A stretch of DNA of 64,000 nucleotides from Miscanthus floridulus (GCF_019320115.1 NC_089582.1:123095259-123159258); one strand, 5' to 3'; shown: positions 1 to 10,407, numbered from the stretch's first letter. Translations and numbers: made by a program. The notes: a model not told the origin generated them from the letters alone.

Positions 1-794
1 AGCAGAAGGTCCCTCTCGTTCTAGGCTTCATTCCTTTCCTGCACCAACTGTCCAATCATGCGGTCTGCATTATTGTTGGCCTGAGTCAACATATGCACCC
101 ACTGCATAGCTCTATCACCTCTCTCTACCGCCTGGTCCCGCTGTAAGCTCATATCAGCCAACTGCTCCTGCAAACTAGCTATAGCATGTGCCTACTTCTT
201 CTTCTGCTTTCTTACCTTGAGCTTATCATGACTATGTAAGCCAGTCAAAGTCCAGTAGGTACACTCAAGACCCTGATACGCTCTGATAGCGGCAAACATA
301 GCACTCATAGCATGGTTGTTGCTAGCCTATCCCTCAGCTGGACCTCGGACCAAAGCACTTCCCTGAGGCTGAACCCAAATAGCATCACGAGGATCATCCC
401 TAGGAAAGGTGCCAGCTAGAGCTGCTGCAAGCTCACTAGGAAATCTACTCATGATATCCCTGATGACGTGGAAAGCTGCTCCCTCTGCACCCTCAACAGA
501 AGTGCGACCCTCAAACTCCAAGTGCCAACCATCCCATTCTGGGGCATTACCAAGAGCAGGAACTGTGATCTCTACCACTGCAAGTCCATCCTCTACTAAC
601 TGGCTCTCATTCCAAGAGTACACTGGCTCTTGACCCTCTGGGTACCCCACATCATGGAGCACTCTCCAAAGCAAGGTCGGCATGCCAAACTCACTCAAGA
701 AGGTGTCCATGGTGCGGTGCTCCCTCAGGGCCAACTAACGTCGAGGTGCTCTTCCTCCGGTGGACTTACGGGTGGTCTGCTTCGTGTGGGCCAT
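1..794 (-). pseudogene. Broken first ORF of a Ty3/gypsy-type element, with a histone H3 tail-like N terminus
   Basis: Reading down the minus strand from the ATG at 794-792, one frame stays coding-like to the window edge but is cut by four TAG codons (737-735, 329-327, 194-192, 23-21). The first 19 residues, MAHTKQTTRKSTGGRAPRR, match the histone H3 N-terminal tail almost position by position. The K4 and K9-S10 equivalents are kept, R2 is His, A7 is Thr, K14 and K18 are Arg, and the next codon, Gln in H3, is TAG. LA follows, as in H3, and then similarity to H3 stops. The middle (734-330) is a 135-codon open stretch I cannot assign. The distal part (about 190-25) is Gln/Glu/Arg-rich and looks like a coiled coil. 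The ORF lies just after the LTR, primer site and leader, where gag or an extra first ORF would sit. It is clearly not a histone gene. The remainder of the element lies outside the window. Confidence 0.7.
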
Positions 795-1570
795 CTGTAG
801 CAAAATTTCTTTTATTACCCTATGGGAACATATTTTTGGTGATACAACTTTTATCAAAATGAGATAATCAATTTATAAGGGGAGGAATGCATGACATGAA
901 TGAAATGCACAAGTAATATAATGTATGTACGTGCCGTACGTTCTCACAAACTTATGAAATAAATAATTTCTAGCGACGAATTCGGTGGCATACAAACGAT
1001 CTCTCAAATATGTATCTAATATGTTCTACATGATAACGCTGTTATGTACCTACAGAAGATTCATTTCAGCCCAATTTCCAATGAATGCACAAAAGCAGTA
1101 AATTTTATCTACACGCTCTACATGAATCCCCAGATACGTGTACAACGGTATTAACTACCCGAACCATCATCCTATTGACGGCATCGCCTCAATAGACGGA
1201 ATACCCACACATGAGATACCTTTGTAAAACATGCATAGAACATGTAATTACTCCAGCATCATATAAGCATTCACCCTAGATCGGTAGTGTATCCGATCAT
1301 GCTCTCACAACTCACACTTACCGAGGCGTAGAGGCAAATGATCCATACACTACCACTCAAACAAGTGGCACTCATACAATAGCACGCCGTATGAGCAACG
1401 AAAGAGAAATATAATGCAAGAACCCCAAGTTAGTACTTAATTAAGCCCCCTAGAGTCCTTAACTGGGCATAAAGGATATGACCACTGGCACACTTTTTAG
1501 TTTGGAACTCACGTTTTTCAAATGCCTTTTTGTTTTAAATACACTTATGAACAGTAACACACTAAACCAT
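795..1570 (-). other. Noncoding leader between primer-binding site and first ORF
   Basis: About 776 bp lie between the primer-binding site and the ATG of the broken ORF. Neither strand has a convincing reading frame. The position corresponds to the untranslated leader of the retrotransposon RNA (minus-strand element). Confidence 0.5.
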
Positions 1571-1582
1571 GCTCTGAAACCA
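1571..1582 (-). other. Primer-binding site (initiator tRNA-Met type)
   Basis: On the minus strand this reads TGGTTTCAGAGC, one mismatch from the common plant TGGTATCAGAGC complementary to initiator tRNA-Met. It lies two bases past the LTR end at 1585, as expected for reverse-transcription priming. This fixes the orientation and shows that the adjacent LTR is the 5' LTR. Confidence 0.75.
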
Positions 1583-2971
1583 GCTGTAATAGAATCGACC
1601 AATTATACGAAATTAAGTAAGAAAATCACCCGCCAGAGATAACGATTTAGCAAACTTAAGCCCGTATAACCCGGTAGTCCATGAAATCATGAAGGATTTC
1701 AAACCAACTCACATACCAGCCAAGATCGTAATAAGTTTAGCGGTCACCATCACATATTACATAAAAGTTTGCATCACAGGTACATCAGAGTTTAAACATA
1801 GTTATTACAAAATGAGTTCAAATAGAAGTAGCAGAAGCCATTTGTTCAAAACCACACACACTCACACAGAGTTCAAATACAGTGCTAGCTAATGATCATC
1901 TCCAACAAAAGCATTAGACGAGATGTAAGGAATGACCATGCCCATGGTCCTAAGCATCACCCATCGCAGGATAAAGACAGTTGATACAATAGTCGTAATA
2001 CATCTGCCCATCTACAACAAGTGGGAATAAAACCGTGAGTACGAGAAGGTACTCAGCTAGACATATCCTTTATGAAGGGCTTTATAGTAGGGTAGCTAAC
2101 TCAATTGCAAAAAGAGGCATTCTTAGTATTTCAAGAACCTTTCCAAAAGCATTATTGTCAAGTTAATTATTATTAACATGTCGACTACATTTGCACCTAT
2201 ACTAGAGCAAGCATGTGATTAAGCAAATAATGATAACCAATGACCATTAACAACTTCCATAATGTCATATTCATTATAACTATCCAAGTGTTCCATCAAC
2301 ATTACTATGATGAAGTAACTCAAGTCAAGTGTTCACTATCCAGTAAACGATGGCGATTCGAATCGATTATTAACCAGCTGGTAATTTATTCCTTACACAA
2401 ACCTCACTCACCCGCTAAAGTGAGGTATCGGTCACCGAGTCAACTATCTAGGAAAAATCTCAAGTTTGCCAGGAACCACATGTACCCGGGGGCCGACCGA
2501 CTACCTTTCGGTCTTATCATCACGCCCCCGTGTCCTACCACACCTGCTCCGGTACAGTGCGCTGCGGGCAATCTACTCGGCCCGAATAATCTCCTAGCTT
2601 TACGGTCGAAAGGTACTTTATTTGGCCAGCTAAATATAAGGCATGCGTTCAACATGACCTGAGGCCCAACAACGGTCGGTCCTTAATCGACACAGACGGA
2701 AAGCACTACAGTCCAGAACTCTATAAGTCTCTGTCCGGTCTCAACTTCAAATTAACACTTAGTTATACCATGACTACATAGTTATCCAAGCAGATCCAGA
2801 TAACCACCTACAGCTCGCAGGTGACAGGAAATCACTCGACTTCTACCAGTCTAAGCCAGCTAAGCATTGACTCGACTGTGGATACCAGGGTAACAAGGAT
2901 ATAGTATAACAAAGGTAAACAAGGTATAATACAGCAACGGTTGCAAACAACTCCTGAACGTAATGCATCAA

Positions 2972-3177
2972 TTAAAATAAAGCATTAATTAATAATCGCA
3001 AACCAGGGAGAAAAATGCTCCGGGGCTTGCCTCTCTCGAAGGAGCTCGGGTGGTGATCGGGGCACTTTGGAAGTTCCTCAACGTCCTCCTCATCTGCTTC
3101 GATCACTTCTTGCGGCTACACCTCGAGCTGCTCCTCAGGCTCCTCGGGTATGACGACCAGGCTCTCGGTTTGCGATC
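2972..3177 (-). other. Acidic coding-like segment inside the LTR
   Basis: On the minus strand, a 3' splice-site-like CATACAG (exon would start at 3177) is followed by a frame rich in Glu/Asp (ESLVVIPEEPEEQLEV, then TAG at 3118-3116, then EVIEADEEDVEEL) and a later GKPRSI, ending at TAA 2974-2972. Its composition differs from the AT-rich LTR around it. A similar acidic frame, also after a YAG and also with one internal TAG, lies at the collinear place in the LTR at 44268-48254. It may be the end of a spliced ORF or a captured exon. Confidence 0.4.
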
Positions 3178-4094
3178 CTGTATGATGCAGGTGCATAAGT
3201 GCTTATGCAAAAGGTGCATCAGATGAAATGAACACAATGAATATGCTTGCATGCAAGGTAGTCAACATCATCCAAGAACATGTACTACAAGCACATGTTA
3301 TCTACTGCATTCTCTTCTACTACTAATATGCTACGTCAACACATATCATTAAATGCTTCAAAGATACACCAAAGCTTCACTAATTTCTTAATCATGCATA
3401 AAGCAATATTTGATTAAACCCTAATTAATAATAGGTTTGAATAGCAACATCTATTTTTATAGCATAGAAAAATCTTAGAAATTTACCATAGCACAGTACT
3501 ACCCTAAGTAGTCTACCATCAAATTTTTATGGTAGTTGGATAAGTGGAATGGCCTACACAAAAATGACAAGATTGGACCTAAATATGAGCATGAAAATAG
3601 TTTGTATTATGAAAAGTGTCAAACAATAGATTTAGTATTTTTCCTATGATCTTCATAGTCTACAATCACTGTACAAAAATTATCACATGCATGTTTTATA
3701 CAAATTTTGCTCTCTAGCAAAAATAACAAAAATCAGCCATTAAAGGCATTTGAACTACACCTCATAGTTTTTCTACAGGACATGAATGGCATATATTTTT
3801 CCTAGAAAGTACATTACACAAGAAGAGTAATAAACTTGGAATAATATTTTTCTGGTACATATAGGATTTACTAAACATTTTATAAGATATCAGCAATATC
3901 AAGAATTAAATAAAGCTCTACATTAAAGTATCTCAAAAATGATATGCAATATTTTTATCATGTAGATCTGGTGACAAGGAACACAACAAAATTTGTTTCA
4001 ATAAATTTGGAGCCATTTTGAGCAAGTTATAAATTCACAAAGCATTTAAATAGAAATCTGAAAATCATTTCAGAAACCCTTTTAAAAATCAGCC

Positions 4095-4985
4095 GACGAA
4101 AATGCTGAGTGCACCCGGTGCTGTGCACCCAGAGGTGCTACCAGGCGGGACCCGTGGTCAATCTAGGCCCACGTGTTAGCTAGAGCCGAGCAGGGCCATC
4201 GTTGATCGGCCGGCTTTCACCACCGGTGAGCTCGCTGGCAGTGAAGTCACCACCAGGGGCTCTTCCGCAACGAGGCGGACTCGATGCGCCAAGAATGGGC
4301 ACTAGAGGAGCTCAGAAGGGAGCTCAACAGCACACATGGCAGAGCAGTGGCACGGCTCATCGGCGGTACACCAACTTCGGCCATGGCAGGGCGCGGGGAG
4401 ACGCGCATGAGGTTCGCGAGGGCAAGGCGGTGCTAACGCGCATGAAAACAGAAAGAGAAAGGGAGCGAGAAGGGGAGGTCCATGGAAGCAGAGCTCTCCG
4501 GTAAGCTTGGCCGTGCTCCGACAAGCAATAGCAGCCGGCTCGAGCCTTACCACGTTGAACAGGGACGAGCATAAGCTGTGCGAGGTAGAGACAGAGCTGT
4601 TGGCGAGATGGAGATGGCTCAGGCGAACTGGAGCTGCCGGAATGGCCAACTCCGGTGAGCTGCTGGTGCGGGCGATGGCGGAGGCGAGCACTGTGACTGC
4701 TACTAGCGCTGGTGGAGGCAAGACAGCGAAGTGGAGGAGTGAGGAGGAGTGTAGCGTGGTCGGGCAGGTGAAGGCACGACAGGAGGGGCGCGGGGCAGGC
4801 CGGCGGTGCCATGCGGCATGCTCACCGGCGCATAGGCGGCCACGTGGCAGTGCGCGCCATAGGCGCGGTCGGGTGAGTGTGCGGCGACGGGTGCGGCGTG
4901 CATGGGAGCAGGGGCGCTGACACTAAGCAGGCTAGGCCTGGCTTGTGCGGCTAGGCTGAAGGCGAGGCGCGCGGCCCATTTAATG
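4095..4985 (-). other. GC-rich segment of the long LTR
   Basis: This segment is markedly GC-rich inside an AT-rich LTR. Several overlapping open frames on both strands (for example 4202-4504 plus, 4812-4357 minus, 4507-4920 plus) follow from the base composition. None shows a recognisable domain. I read it as the GC-rich upstream region of the LTR rather than a gene. Confidence 0.45.
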
Positions 4986-5492
4986 AAAAATGTTCTTTTT
5001 CAAATTCTTTTCAAATCCTTTTTCATTCAAATGAAATTTTGAACTATTTCAAAGCAGTTTCAAAAGTTGGTGTAAAAATGAAAGTTGTTCCATTTTTCAA
5101 GATCTACAACTTTGCTTTTATGACCAAAGTCCAATTCCAAATATATTTTGAATTACAAAATAAAATCAATATTAATTCAAAACCCTAATTTTGAAGAATT
5201 ATTTTTAAAGGCAAAATTTGGTAAAAATTTAAATATGAACTTTGCTCTGATTTGTATCCTAAATATTTATGAGCTACCTTAGTGATCAAAACAAGAATCT
5301 ATGGCATCCAAACATGAGCATGGCATTTCACATTGTTTTAAACATAATGAATTTCAATCAACTTAAGCACCACATGAAATGATACTTCATTTCATTCGAA
5401 ATGAAATGCATGAATGATGCTTATGCATGAGGTAATGATGATTATGCTCATGGGATGAAATGGTAATGCATGCTTAACATCGAGGTGTTACA

Positions 5493-6601
5493 GGCGCCGA
5501 GTCCGGTCAGTTCATTTGATCAAGGTGAAGTCATCTGGACGTGACCGGATGCTAAGAGGTGAGTGACCGGACGCTGGGTGCCAGCGTCCGGTCGACTCCA
5601 GTAAGGGTCTAGAGAGGGAAAGTCCTGATCGGACGCATCCGGTCAGTGCTGACCAGACGCTGGTCAGGTTTCAGCTACTGATCAAACACTGGGTTCTAGT
5701 GTCTGGTCAACATCAGTAAGGTTCTAGAGGGTAGTTTTTGTGATCAGACATGTCCAGTCAGTGCGGACCGGACGTTGGCCAGTGTCCGATCACAACTTAA
5801 ACTGCACAAAGGCGGGTGAACTGATTAGAGTGTCCAGTCACCCCATAGAGGCACATAACGATTTGTTTTGAACACGGGTGTATAAATACTTCCTCCATTC
5901 ATGTGAGAGAGTACTTTTGCTCATTCCAATAGCTGAGAAACACCTTTGAGAGTGCCAAGAAGAGCAAGGTCCTAGTGAGGTGATTGAGATTTGAGAATCC
6001 AAGAGTGAGACCTCATTAGTGAAAGCAAGATTAGCAAGTGTGCATCCACCCTTCTCATTAGGCTTGCCATGGTCAAGTGAGAGTTCGTGCTTGTTACTCT
6101 TGATGATCGCCATCACCTAGATGGCTTGGTGGTGATTGAGAGCTTGGTGATCATCCGGCGGAGCTTGTGGATGACCCAACTCAATTTGTGAGCGGTTGAG
6201 GATGATTCACCGCGATGGAGTGTCAAAGAATCAACCCGTAGAGAGCACTTGATCCTTGTGTGGATTAAGGGGGAGCTACACCCTTGTGCGGGTGCTCCAA
6301 CAAGGACTAGTGGGGAGTGGCGACTCTCTGATACCTCAGCAAAACATCACCATGTTCCTCCTTCTCTCTTTACTTTGAGCATTTACTTTGAGCAATTCAA
6401 TTCTTGTCTTTACATTCATAGAATTGCCATGCTAGAGTAGGATTGGAACTTAGGTTGCAAGTCTTTTTATGCGGTAGAACATTAGAAACACTTTTTAGGC
6501 ACAAGGGGTGAAGTTGGGCTAACCATAGGGCTTAATTATAGAAAGAAATTTAGAATTAGCCCAAATCACCTGCCTCCCTCTTGGGCATCTTGATCCTTTC
6601 A
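5493..6601 (+). repeat. Sirevirus-type LTR remnant, 5' part missing
   Basis: It shares several traits with the complete Sirevirus LTRs at 53682-56111: repeated GACCGGACGC / GCGTCCGGTC motifs (5500-5790), a TATAAATA box at 5881, the phrase CCTAGATGGCTTGGTGGTG (6115-6133) also present near 55254, and the CCTTTCA terminus (ends 6601). It starts abruptly at the outer edge of the 3.9-kb LTR, so the Tekay-like element inserted into it. Whether it was a solo LTR or part of a full element cannot be told. It is a different subfamily from the array at 48-64 kb. Confidence 0.7.
5881..5888 (+). promoter_or_regulatory. TATA box of the Sirevirus LTR remnant
   Basis: TATAAATA occurs in the position matching the TATA box at 55026 of the full-length LTR, downstream of the CCGGACG repeat region. 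Confidence 0.5.
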
Positions 6602-6898
6602 GTAACAACTTTGTCTCCAAACGGAAGCGCATTCTATTTCTTTGATTGCCCTACGTGACTATGTTCTTACTCCCAACCGAACGCACCCCACCATGACCTA
6701 TGGTTACAAGCAGCCGATCCCCTCGGGCCATGCCCAGGTTCTTAACAGCTACAGCCTATGAAACTAACGGGCAGGTGCGAAAAAGAAAGGATAAAAATAA
6801 AAGTTATACCAGGATAAAAAAACAAGGAACAGATAGTGGTTCTATCACAAGAACAGAACTGATGGATTCATCGATATAAAAACTATTCACACGGGGGC

Positions 6899-7690
6899 TC
6901 ACCCACAACTATTACATTTTCTAACTATTTCTAATCCAAATACTATTGTGGCCCCTCGACGGCATCGCCTGACGCTAAAGGAGAGACCACGGCACACGCC
7001 ACCAGACATAACCACTGCTATAGGGGGCCTACCTGGTTCCATTCCCTCAACTTTGGTGGGCGCAATGGGTACCTCAAGGGCGTCGCACCTATAGATGCTC
7101 AACAAAAGAGCATGGAGCTCCTGACCTTCTCATGCAGTCAAGGCAGCTCCTAGGCAAGGACGCTGCTACCGAGGTATGGCCACCATGGCTAGAAGAGATC
7201 TCATCAAACTTTATGAACTGGCCAACCTGAGCAGCTGCAGGCGCGGAACCCTCCATCAGCATGATCCTGGGCAACTTCCCCTCCGATAAGGCTCGCCCGA
7301 TGAAGATCCACTAGAGAAAATCCACACGTGGCTCCATCCCAAAAAAGACCTCACAGATGAATCCAGCATGCCACCCCTTCGGCGGAAGCCGCCCCTTCTT
7401 AGGCAAAGATGGCCAGCACCGCCCTAGGCAGCCTCTAGCTCGACATCGCGCTCTGGATTCATGAAAGGATTTGTAAGTCCTCCCCCTCGCTTACCCTCTC
7501 TCTCACTTAGGAACTGTCGTGGCATACAGGCACTCACGGTGAGCAGGAAGAAGGAGGAGAGACAATAGTTGGAGAATAGACAAAGGACTATGACGGAGAG
7601 CCCTCTCCCACCCCCTATTTAAAGAGAAAACGCGACAACTGAAGAGGGGCAAAAGATTAGAGCAAAAAAACTCTCTCCCTTCCCCCATTC
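6899..7690 (-). pseudogene. Antisense ORF unit of the Tat-like remnant, broken
   Basis: The minus strand has a TATA-like TTTAAATAG near 7616, then a CT-rich stretch resembling a 5' UTR with a GTGAGTG donor-like site near 7540. Short coding-like pieces follow: 7274-7089 (61 codons) overlapping, in another frame, 7105-6899 (68 codons). The order of promoter, leader and broken frames opposite to the element's sense strand resembles the antisense ORFs of Tat elements. I recognise no domain. The frames are interrupted, so this copy is not functional. Confidence 0.35.
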
Positions 7691-8757
7691 AATGAGGATA
7701 GGAAACGATGGGACACACACTGATCGACGGAATGACGCTTAGTAAGATGGGACATGGCCTAGGTATGGCCCACCACTACCGCACACCGGCGCAAAAACCA
7801 AAGTGTCACCACACGCAGGCAACTCTCCGCATCCTCAGGCGGGACTTGGAAAAACCCGAAACAGGATCTCCGCCAGGAGAGACCATTGAGCTTTCTAAGT
7901 CAATCGAATGGCTCAGAAAAACACACCGAGGGATGGGTAGGGGGCAAAGGGATGCCCCATGTAGGCCATGCTGACTCCATCATGAACGACGAGCATGGGT
8001 CCTGATCGGACATTTTCGACTGGAGCTCTTCAAACCCCGTCACTCGAGTCATCAAGGTAATACTACCAACCTCCACAATTTCTTTATAATCATTTCATAC
8101 ATCCATACACGCATTCATTTCATATGCCCGTGCCCCCCAGATGATTTGGGCCCTAAACCACCCAGGGGCTCGAGAACTAAGCATCACACATGCAGCAAAA
8201 TGCATCACAACGCTCCGTGTTGCGTCACAAAGCGGCAGTTGCCTCATTCAACATGAGCAATGACCGACCGGGGTTCGAAGGCCGGCCCATGAAGGGCTCG
8301 AGGCCACCCCATGTCAAATAGAGCCAGGGGAGAAAACGTAGATGAGCCCCATGCGGCCCTCACCCAGTCTGCCCCAAAGCAGACAGGGTCATCTCAACCT
8401 TCTCGTTCGATCCTAAACCTCTGCCAAGCCCACAAAATCTCCATCGAGAGGAGGCCGTCAGGCCATCTGGGTCGATCTCTGGAATGACCCAGGCATCTAC
8501 TAGGTTGTAGGTAAAGGAGCAGGGGAATGTCATAAGAGGGCTATGCCGACCCCATCATGAATGATGGACCCGGATTCCACTCGATCATACCCGTTAGCGA
8601 ACTCATCGAGCGCGTCACTCGAATCTGAGCGATCAGGACAAGGGACAAAACTCAGACCCTCTGGTTGTGAGAAACTGAGGATGAGGTAATGCACACAACT
8701 CAAACCGACCCCAACCAAAAGCCTAATAGGGCTCGGGGGCTCAAGGTACACTAAAAA

Positions 8758-8976
8758 CCTAGGTCTGTGACCTCAAACTCGCCCCATCCACTCGGCTACA
8801 CTTCGACTGCACACCAAACGCCTGGGTCTACGACCCTGAACTCGCCCCATCCATCGGCTATGCTTCGACTGCACACCAAATGCCTGGGTCTACGACCCTG
8901 AACTCACCCCATCCATCGGCTATGCTTCAACTGTGCACCAAACGCCTGGGTCTGCGACCCCAAACTCGCCCCATTA
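8758..8976 (+). repeat. 62-bp tandem repeat, about 3.5 copies
   Basis: Units start at 8758, 8821, 8883 and 8945 (partial), each opening with CCTGGGTCTACGACCCTGAA or a close variant and containing CCCATCCATCGGCTATGCTT. The third unit carries several transitions. The array lies in the 3' region of the Tat-like element. Confidence 0.85.
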
Positions 8977-9301
8977 GGACCCACAAGCTCCGACTCGCCC
9001 GATCCCTAAACTAACTAACTAACTGCCTCGGCTGCGCGGGCTACACTGAGGCCAGGATCCACAACTCCGACTCAACCAATCCCATGGCGTGCACCAACGC
9101 CAGGACCCGCGAGCTTTGTCTTGTCTGATCCCTAAACTAACTATCTCGCTCGATCCCACAGCGCGCACCGACACCAGGATCCACGAGTTCTACCTCGCCC
9201 GATCCCAAAACTAAAAATGCCTCGGCTGTGCAACAATGTCTTGGTTGTCAACTCTGTCTTGACTAAAAAACACGCACACACGCTCGCTAACAAACACCTC
9301 C

Positions 9302-9545
9302 CAGACGATTCTACCCGAATCGCCCAGGGGCTCGGGGGCTACACCCGGGGGTGTGCTCGCGCGCACCCGCTAACAAAACAAAAATCTCCCCCGCTGGCAA
9401 CACGAAAAACCCCCTAGACGATTCTGCCCAAATCATCCGGGGGCTCGAGGGCTACACCCGCGGGTGCGCTCGCGCGCACCCGCCTTCAAAGACAAAAAAT
9501 CTCCCAGATGATTCTACCCGAATCACTCGGGGGCTCGAGGGCTCC
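9302..9545 (+). repeat. Direct repeats carrying polypurine-tract-like sequence
   Basis: Three units begin with an AGACGATTCTACCCGAA-like sequence at about 9302, 9414 and 9504. Each continues into a GGGGGCTCGAGGGCT-like purine tract. The first two add a CACCCGCGGGTGCGCTCGCG-like stretch, while the third stops at the LTR start (9546). The functional polypurine tract is therefore the last of three near copies. Confidence 0.7.
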
Positions 9546-10055
9546 TGTCGGGTTCATAAACCCGGGGTCCCTCGGGGATCGGCTTCCCAACAAAGGCTCG
9601 GCCCAAGCAAACAATGCGCAACTCATGGGCCGGCCCAAGTATCTAAACAACAGTTTAGAAGGGCGATCCAATCACCGATCGGAAGGTCTGGCCGAGGAGG
9701 AGCGGCGCCCGTTTTCCGACTCTGGCCCACCTCTCCAACCGGAGTGCTCACTTCAGTCTCCAGGCCGCCTCTGGACGGCCTCTCCGACCGAAAGGCCTGG
9801 CCAAAGCACTACTTCTGACTCTGGCCCCACATCTCCGACCGGGGGTACGCCAAAACCCTGCTCACTGCTCTTCTCCGACTGGCGCAATCAGAACCGACTG
9901 AGACCAACCGACCGGGGAGCCTGCTCGGTAAGGACCAGGAAACGGATAGAGAAAGTAAGGCAGGGCGCACAAGTCAAACCTCAATACCGGGGACCATACT
10001 CTGTACAACTGCAGAAACGGTACTCTACAACCTCCCTGGCACAACAGAGCCCAAA

Positions 10056-10311
10056 CAGTGTTGTAGGCGTCGACATTTTCCCCTACAGTATTGTGGGCGC
10101 CATTGACTCCCATACGGTGAGCCCCCCCCCCCCCCCCATATGCCTCTGGGCATCGATAGTATTGTGGGCGCCGGCTTTTACCGTACCGGACGAACATGGT
10201 AAAACCCCTCCAGGTATCAACAGTGTGGCAGGCGCCGACGTCTGTCATACCCAAAGAAGACAACACCACCTCCCACGTGCATCTGACATTCAACAGTATT
10301 GTGGGCGTCTA
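10056..10311 (+). repeat. Five spaced GTATTGTGGGCGCC motifs in the LTR U3
   Basis: Copies or variants of CAGTATTGTGGGCGCC begin near 10056, 10086, 10157, 10219 and 10291, spaced 30 to 72 bp. All lie upstream of the TATA box at 10400. Their place in U3 suggests repeated transcription-factor sites; that role is inference. Confidence 0.6.
10122..10137 (+). repeat. Homopolymer of 16 C
   Basis: An uninterrupted C run lies in the U3 of the LTR. Such a run is prone to length error in sequencing, so the exact number is uncertain. Confidence 0.8.
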
Positions 10312-10399
10312 CCATCATCCTGTACCCATCGACATGGGCAACAAGGCTCAGTAGTATACGTACTCTCTCCCTCTCACTTGTAAGGCCATCCCCTTTATC

Positions 10400-10407
10400 T
10401 ATAAAAG
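10400..10407 (+). promoter_or_regulatory. TATA box of the Tat-like LTR
   Basis: TATAAAAG lies in a CCCTTTATCTATAAAAGGGG context, about 390 bp before the LTR end. It is the likely core promoter of the LTR. Confidence 0.55.

Larger units (their letters stand above)
1585..5492 (-). repeat. 5' LTR, 3.9 kb, Ty3/gypsy (Tekay/RIRE3-like)
   Basis: The LTR runs from TGTAATAG at 1585 to GTGTTACA at 5492, giving matched TGTAA...TTACA ends. On the minus strand it begins TGTAACACC, as many grass Tekay/RIRE3-type LTRs do. The primer-binding site directly adjoins the 1585 end. The 3.9-kb length is large but usual for that lineage. The lineage call rests on length and terminal sequence, because no polymerase or chromodomain is in the window. 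The segment TAAGGACCGACCGTTGTTGG on its minus strand (near 2670-2690) is also found, slightly changed, in the LTR at 44268-48254. The partner LTR is outside the window, so the target duplication could not be checked. Confidence 0.75.
6602..9545 (+). mobile_element. 3' internal region of a Tat-like Ty3/gypsy element (remnant)
   Basis: This segment precedes an LTR that starts TGTCGGG at 9546, and it ends in the purine-rich GGGGGCTCGAGGGCTCC, which acts as the polypurine tract of a plus-strand element. It has no intact pol domain. It holds minus-strand coding-like fragments (6899-7690) and two sets of tandem repeats (8758-8976, 9302-9545). Antisense ORFs and subrepeats between pol and the 3' LTR are known for the Tat lineage (Ogre, Retand, Grande). 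The 5' part is missing, and the Sirevirus LTR remnant abuts it at 6602. Confidence 0.55.

Noticed and set aside
1..794. Annotating the ORF as a histone H3 gene
   Set aside because: Only the N-terminal tail matches; the histone fold is absent, the frame has four stops, and the context is a retrotransposon.
4202..4920. Overlapping open frames on both strands
   Set aside because: They come from GC-rich LTR sequence, with no domain and no splice structure.
9508..10383. 291-codon plus-strand open frame
   Set aside because: It crosses the internal/LTR boundary and has no domain; GC-rich LTR sequence explains it.
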